Assembly: GCF_963676685.1 (NCBI RefSeq)
Contig: NC_092356.1
Coordinates: 47,951,601 to 48,015,600, forward strand
Direction of reading: 5' to 3'
Source: Mytilus edulis
Lineage: Eukaryota; Mollusca; Bivalvia; Mytilida; Mytilidae
DNA length: 64,000 nucleotides
The position numbers and the translations under genes were made by a program. Within the stretch, counting starts at the first letter, position 1. Every line of letters begins with the position of its first letter. The notes under the pieces are model-generated. The model had not been told where the DNA came from, ran no database searches, and was given only the letters and a program-made list of their open reading frames with translations. Of the stretch, positions 57,570 to 64,000 are shown piece after piece.

Positions 57570-57959
57570 TTTTCCCTAGTAAATCAAGTACATGACCATT
57601 ATTTTACTAGAAATGTACGTAGGCCAGGGCATATTTTCCTTCAAAAATAAGTCCATAGCTGGTAAAATACGTCTGGCACTTATTTTCCTAGGAAAATTTG
57701 TCCTAAAACTTGTTTTCTAGTAATTTTGATTATATTAAAAAAAAGTTATAGGAAATAATGCAACAACATATTTTCTTATAGTTAAGATTGGAAAGTTTCG
57801 TTGTTTCTTATTAAAACAAATGACATGCACATACAACTCTTGAACATAATTAAAACCAGAGACATAACATTTATATTTTATAATTCATCTTTTGAAATAA
57901 AGGACATGGACAATTTTACCTAGGAATATTAATGGCATGCACATGATTTCGGCATAACC

Positions 57960-58255
57960 ATGGTTTAGTCCCAGGTGGGACTAAACCATGATTATATATA
58001 GGATTCATTCTTTAAAAACTGTTTATATATAATCATGGTTTAATCCCACCGATACGGAAAAATACTTCATTTAACATGGAAGGTGGGACTAAACCATGAT
58101 TATATATAGGATTCATTCTTTAAAAACTGTTTATATATAATCATGGTTTAATCCCACCAATACGGAAAAATACTTTATTTAACATAGGAGGTGGGACTAA
58201 ACCATGATTATATATAGGATTCATTCTTTAAAAACTGTTTATATATAACCATGAT
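57960..58255 (+). repeat. ~108-bp satellite, left array (three units)
   Basis: Units start with GGTGGGACTAAACCATGATT at about 57974, 58082 and 58191. Each unit is itself palindromic: GGTGGGACTAAACCATGATT... is answered by AATCATGGTTTAATCCCACC. Confidence 0.9.
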
Positions 58256-58444
58256 TATATATAATTGTTCATAATAGTTTTTACTTAAAACAAACACTTT
58301 ACGGTTATGGAGAGTTGTCTCATTGGCACTCACACCACATCTTCCTATATCTACTTTACAGATGTATGACACTTACTTCAATCCAACACCTTGAAAAGGG
58401 TTTTTATTTTGGGGATATTATTTTAAAAAGGGACAAGGAATTTT

Positions 58445-58790
58445 TTTTGGGGAAAATTATTAAAATTGCATTTTATCATTGTATGACCTTGACCTTTAAC
58501 CTGTATATAGGTTATGCTTCAGTTTTATTGTGAATAACATCATGAATGCGACACTCTGAACTGTATGACCTTGACCTTTTACCTAAAATAAGGTCAATAT
58601 CGGGTCAGACATGTGACATAGGATTTTTTTGGGGTGAAAAATTATAAAAGTTATTTTTTTTATTATATGACCTTGACCTGTAACCTCTGCATAGGTCATG
58701 CTTCACTTTTTGTTAATAAAATCATCAATGTGACACTCTGAACTGTATGACCTTGACCTTTTACCTAAAATAAGGTCGCATCCGGTATAC
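58445..58790 (+). repeat. ~180-bp tandem duplication with TGACCTTGACC motifs
   Basis: Two units share ATGACCTTGACC...TAACCT, GACACTCTGAACTGTATGACC and TTTACCTAAAATAAGGTC. TGACCTTGACC occurs four times (about 58486, 58566, 58670, 58749). Confidence 0.85.
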
Positions 58791-58814
58791 ATAAAATTCA
58801 TTGTGTCTATTTTA

Positions 58815-59640
58815 GGATGCAATAGATCGTGGTTTATTCCCACATACATAACATATGGTGGGACTATAGTAATTTACTTTTGATCATTCAGTTTATTCCC
58901 ACATACATATCATTCGGTGGGACTATAGTAAGATACTACCGATCATGATTTAATCCCACATACATATCATTCGGTGGGACTATAGTATGATATTATAGAT
59001 CATGGTTTATTCCCACATACATATCATTCGGTGGGACTTTAGTAAGATACTATAGATCATGGTTTATTTCCATGTATACATAACATTCGGTGGGACTATA
59101 GTAAGATATTATAGATCATAGTTAATTCCCACATACATATCATTCGGTGGGACTATAGTAAGATATTATAGATCATAGTTAATTCCCACATAATTATCAT
59201 TTGGTGGGACTATAGTAAGATATTATAGATCATAGTTAATTCCCACATACATATCATTCGGTGGGACTATAGTAAGATACCATAGATCATAGTTTATTCC
59301 CACATACATATCTTTCGGTGGGACTATAGTCAGATACTATAGATCATAGTTTATTCCCACATACATATCATTCGATGGGACTATAGTATGATAATATACC
59401 GATCATGGTTTATTCCCACATACATATCATTTGGTGGGACTATAGTAAGATGCTATAGATCATGGTTTATTCCCACATACATATCATTCTGTGGAACTAT
59501 AGTAAGATATTATAGATCATAGTTAATTCCCACATACATATCATTCGATGGGACTATAGTAGGATACTATAGATCATGGTTTATTCCCACATATATATAT
59601 CATTCGGTGGGACATATATTACATAAAATGGGACGATAGC
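58815..59640 (+). repeat. ~60-bp satellite array
   Basis: About 13-14 units of CATTCGGTGGGACTATAGTA ... TAGATCATGGTTTATTCCCA. Each unit pairs GGTGGGACTATAG with a degenerate TTATTCCCACAT. It resumes for about two units at 59955-60085. Confidence 0.92.
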
Positions 59641-60085
59641 GGGATAAATTTGATCATAGTTTATTGTCATGTATTGTTTATACAGTGGGATAAATGCGAG
59701 GACGGAGTAAAGCATATGCACTTTATGCTTATTTTTTTTTAATGTGAACAAAGAATCAATAATAAAGATGGATAAACACACATGCATATAAAATTGTGCT
59801 CTCACTAGCATTTCGGTTTTATTGAAAAAGGGTGCAGATTTGCTATTATCCATAACATAATTAAGACTACGTATACACAGAGAGAAAAAAAATGATCAGA
59901 GTAAAGGAAAATTGTATTCTTGTCATGCGCTTTATTCCGTCCTCGCATCCGGCATACATAACAGTCGGTGGGACTATAGTAGGATGCTATAGATCATGGT
60001 TTTGTAGGATATTATAAATCATGGTTTATTCCCACATATATAACATTCGGTGGGACTTTAGTAGGAAACTATAGATCATGGGACT

Positions 60086-60690
60086 ATGTTAAATGAAGTA
60101 TTTTTCCGTATGGGTGGGATTAAACCGTGATTATATATAAACAGTTTTTAAAGAATGAATCCTATATATAATCATGGTTTAGTCCCACCTTCTATGTTAA
60201 ATAAAGTATTTTTCCGTATGGGTGGGATTAAACCGTGATTATATACAGTTTTTAAAGAATGAATCCTGTATATAATCATGGTTTAGTCCCACCTCCTATG
60301 TTAAATGAAGTATTTTTCCGTATGGGTGGGATTAAACCATGATTATATATATACAGTTTTTAAAGAATGAATCCTATATATAATCATGGTTTAGTCCCAC
60401 CTTCCATGTTAAATGAAGTATTTTTCCGTATGGGTGGGATTAAACCATGATTATATATAAACAGTTTTTAAAGAATGAATCCTATATATAATCATGGTTT
60501 AGTCCCACCTCCTATGTTAAATGAAGTATTTTTCCGTATGGGTGGGATTAAACCATGCATGATTATATATATACAGTTTTTAAAGAATGAATCCTATATA
60601 TGATCATGGTTTAGTCCCACCTTCCATGTTAAATGAAGTATTTTTTCGTATGGGTGGGATTAGACCATGATTATATATATACAGTTTTAA
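60086..60690 (-). repeat. ~108-bp satellite, right array, inverted relative to the left array
   Basis: About five to six units, each containing AATGAAGTATTTTTCCGTAT, GGTGGGATTAAACC and AATCATGGTTTAGTCCCACC (the last at ~60170, 60273, 60381, 60490, 60601). These are the reverse complement of the units at 57960-58255. Confidence 0.92.
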
Positions 60691-62517
60691 TAAAATGAAT
60701 CTATATATTTTTTCCTTTTTTTAAATCATTTTCTATTGTATAATGGTTTATTTATTATAAAACATGTTATTTTTATATTTTATTGATATTTTTATCATTT
60801 TATTAAACAGACATGAAAAACAGTATTTTTTTCTTTGCTGTAAAAAATTTCCTATATAGGTATATTAGTCTGGGTACATAAATCGTTTTTAAATGATTTT
60901 TTTACAACTCTAACACCTTAATGCATAAAAACCAAGGATTTGTACAGTGGGAAAATTTTCTCAATATACAAATCCTTGATTAGAACAAATGGCAAATTGT
61001 GTATTATGAGTAAAGTTAAACAGTGGCGGATCCAGAAATTTTCATAAGTCGGGGCCCACTGACTGGTCTAAGAGGGGCCCTCTGGAGTCACGCTTCAGTG
61101 ATTCCCTATATTAGCAACCAATTTTTTTCCCAAAAAGGGGGTCCCCCCTAAATCTGTTAAATTACAGAATATTTATTAACCGAGACTTTAAGATTTAATA
61201 AAAAGAATTATACTTTTAAAAATTGTATTAATTATAACAGAGACATATATACACGTGTATATATGTCTCTGATTATATAAGTAGACTAGATTTTCAAATA
61301 TTCATTTAATTATTCATTGCTGCCCCTCCCATCCTATTGCACCCACTCTCAAGCATCCTTTTTATTTGCTTGGACTTTCGTCACCAGTTGATATCGTGCA
61401 TTGTGACTGAGAAACACTAGCATTCTTGATGTCCTTGATAGGAATTATATTTGAGACATCAGGTCGGATGTGACTGTATATCTTTTGAATTTTTGTAATG
61501 ACGGTCCATATTTTTAAATAGTGTTATTTTGAATTTTTAAAAAATCATGGAAGAAAACTCATACTATATTTTTTTCAGCTTTTCGTATGTCCATAATACT
61601 TTTCATAATACATATATACGTATTTATGTATTTAAAACGTATTTATTTTCCCTCGAAGATACATTAAGGGAAAAGGATGTACTATACTATTTGAATTATC
61701 AATTTGGTATTTAGTTGTATTTGTCTAAAAATATCAATTATTAAAGTAATTAATAAAAATGAAAAAGGTGCAAATATTCAAACCACAAAAATACGTTTAG
61801 TGACATTCATATCCCTAATTTAATATTTAGAAATACATTTCAAATTATTTGTAGATAAATATTTACTGCTGAATTATGACCCATAAATGCAGTAAAACAA
61901 CAACAAGGAGAAGGAGCGAGTCTTACCATAAATAATTCTTACGGGCTACTAAGTTGTTGTCACAGATGAAGTTTTCCAACAGATGGTTCTTCAACGTAAG
62001 CTCTTTTAACTTTCAATACAAGTAACAAGTTACCACACATAAACAGTATTGTACTGATTTTAAAATATAGTCATAGACCGTCACCAAGACCTTTTCTTTG
62101 CCTATACCTTGTAGATGGCCCTAACAAGACTCAAAGTCCCACGCAAAATTGACCAGCACTATCAGACTGTAGATGTAGACTGAGCACTGTACTTGAGCTG
62201 ATGTACAAGATTAGATAGCATCTACATGTAGTCCTAATTCTATCAGATGTCATTATTAGATCAAAATAACTAGGAAACTACCATAAGCCCTGTCACTTTC
62301 AAGCACTTATAACATCAAATGACTCATACAACATTTATCTTTTCTATTCATATAAATATTACATGTACTGGGACAATTAACCCACTGCAATAATTTGGTT
62401 ACAGTCTGTCCATATCTATTGGGAACAGCACTCCACTTCTGTTTTCTGTACTCTTATTTGAATACATACATGTACATTTGTAAAAATTATTCATGTTAAC
62501 ATAGTTTAACACACTTT
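60691..62517. other. AT-rich non-coding stretch
   Basis: Nothing is recognised except the decayed GGCGGATCCAG MITE at 61021-61160. No gene-like ORF is present. Confidence 0.5.
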
Positions 62518-62760
62518 TGAGCTCACCTGGCCCACAGGGCCAAGTGAACTTTTTTTGGCATTTCTCGTCCGTCTTAGTCCATTTACTTTTACAAAAATCT
62601 TCTCTGAAACTACTGGGCCAAATTTAACCATACATGTACTGGCTACAATCAATATTAGGCAATACCATGAATAATGTACATCAAAGTAAGATCTACAAAA
62701 AGTGACCCTTTTAAGGAGTTATTGCCCTTTATAGTCAATTTTTATTGCTGCATTATTTCA
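62518..62760 (+). repeat. Dispersed repeat starting GAGCTCACCTGGCCC
   Basis: GAGCTCACCTGGCCCACAGGGCCAAGTG-type start with a short GGCCC/GGGCC hairpin, then AAGGAGTTATTGCCCTTTATAG. I recall this as a common bivalve repeat; only one copy is in the window. Confidence 0.5.
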
Positions 62761-62767
62761 TGCGTCA

Positions 62768-62806
62768 CTGATGAGTCTTTTGAAGACGAAACGCACGTCT
62801 GGCGTA
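62768..62806 (+). ncRNA. Hammerhead-ribozyme-like core, best preserved copy
   Basis: CTGATGA, stem II GTCTT-TTG-AAGAC (five pairs), CGAAA, stem III CGC...GCG, then TA. Stem II is changed relative to other copies (GTCT-TATGT-AGAC), but pairing is kept and extended. Only a partial retrozyme body follows (ATTTAATCCTGGTGTC). No clear stem I. Confidence 0.5.
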
Positions 62807-62839
62807 AATATAAAATTTAATCCTGGTGTCTTAGATGAG

Positions 62840-63461
62840 TTTATTTGTCAACAAAAATGTTAGGTGACTTTTGTTTGATGATAGAATAAAGTAAAAAGTC
62901 AACAGTTATTTACCATCACTTTTGTATATATATATAAAAAAAAATGCCTTACTTCAATTTGTTTTTCTAATGAATATCAAAGGCGTCGCTAGTAACTGGT
63001 TGGTCATGTTGGTGGCACTCTGAAAGATCTATAACTATTGTATAATCAAGCATTGATCAAGACTTGCATATGTTTGGGTAATTTTCTGAAATACATTTTG
63101 TTGTTTGTAATTTGATAATAACCAAATATTAATTTGAGAAGATTCTATCGATTTCTGAAGGTAATTTTAGATTGCATAAATATTCCTTTACAAAAATAAT
63201 GAAATATGTTATTTTTTGCCATTTTATTCTGTTCACCCTGCTGAAAACTTTCAAATTTTCTTTATTTCAATGAAATCATCATGGGGACCTTTCATAATTC
63301 AAAAATATGCCACGTAATATGACTTTAAAAAAAACTGTTCTAATTGTTCATGTTTTTATCTACATTTTGTACATGTATCAGGCCTTAATATGTACATGTG
63401 GCAAACTTATAACAGTTGAATACACAGAAAACGTGCATTTTCAGAAAACTGAATTTTAATG
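62840..63461. other. AT-rich non-coding stretch
   Basis: No gene, repeat boundary or structured element recognised. Confidence 0.4.
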
Positions 63462-63822
63462 TGTGTATTGTTATGCGTTTACTTTTCTACATTGGTTAGA
63501 GGTATAGGGGGAGGGTTGAGATCTCACAAACATGTTTAACCCTGCCGCATTTTTGCGCCTGTCCCAAGTCAGGAGCCTCTGGCCTTTGTTAGTCTTGTAT
63601 TATTTTAATTTTAGTTTCTTGTGTACAATTTGGAAATTAGTATGGCGTTCATTATCACTGGACTAGTATATATTTGTTTAGGGGCCAGCTGAAGGACGCC
63701 TCCGGGTGCGGGAATTTCTCGCTACATTGAAGACCTGTTGGTGACCCTCTGCTGTTGTTTTTTATTTGGTCGGATTGTTGTCTCTTTGACACATTCCCCA
63801 TTTCCATTCTCAATTTTATGAT
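63462..63822 (+). repeat. ~360-bp dispersed repeat, full copy
   Basis: Same family as 38739-39090 and 37428-37680. It runs from GTGTGTATTGTTATGCG to CCATTCTCAATTTTATG. No coding capacity. Confidence 0.85.
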
Positions 63823-64000
63823 AATAACTATTCTCAGGATTAAATCAGGATAGATAACAGCATGTAATAGTGAATGTTACTAGATAAATACATTTTCACA
63901 AATAATTATCCCCAAATTTAAAAAAAGTGAACTAGAAGGTAACCTTTTTTCTGAAAAGTTGTATAAGTATAGTTTTGTTCAAATAAAACTGCTTGAGACA

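Overview
This is an AT-rich animal nuclear window. Split genes with GT-AG introns, long repeat-filled introns and many dispersed repeats typical of marine bivalves point to a mollusc. The repeat families look like those I know from Mytilus mussels, but that match is from memory and was not searched.

Layout. 0-1.45 kb holds the broken 3' half of a LINE reverse transcriptase on the minus strand. 2.64-9.15 kb is an almost complete tyrosine-recombinase retrotransposon (DIRS superfamily, Ngaro/PAT-like split direct repeats A1-ORFs-B1-A2-B2). It encodes Gag, RT-RNase H and a tyrosine recombinase, and Gag is joined in frame to RT across a UGA CUA G stop context. It sits inside a copy of a long repeat family that occurs again at 50.4-54.5 kb. 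At 9.4-10.1, 12.3, 14.1-14.5, 27.6 and 62.8 kb there are copies of a ~355 bp element with a hammerhead-ribozyme-like core (retrozyme-like). A broken PHD finger lies at 10.65 kb.

Gene 1 (plus strand, 16.3-23.1 kb, six coding exons, 709 aa) is a two-pass membrane protein with a receptor guanylate cyclase architecture. Every splice phase fits, but one metal-binding Asp and the base-recognition and transition-state residues are replaced, so it looks like a pseudo-cyclase.

Gene 2 (minus strand, 57.0-33.8 kb, six coding exons, 1695 aa) encodes a large low-complexity nuclear/RNP-type protein: a Tyr/Gln/Ser/Gly-rich prion-like region, a long RGG region, three U1-type C2H2 zinc fingers and a Gly/Pro/Arg repeat tail. 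Its start codon is in a tiny exon (19 coding nt) followed by a 12.5 kb intron packed with transposons and MITEs.

The rest is non-coding. 23.1-33.8 kb is intergenic sequence and/or the 3' UTR of gene 2. 57.4-60.7 kb is a large inverted complex of satellites. 60.7-64 kb carries only dispersed repeats. The two genes show no evident functional link; the region is best read as two host genes embedded in mobile DNA.
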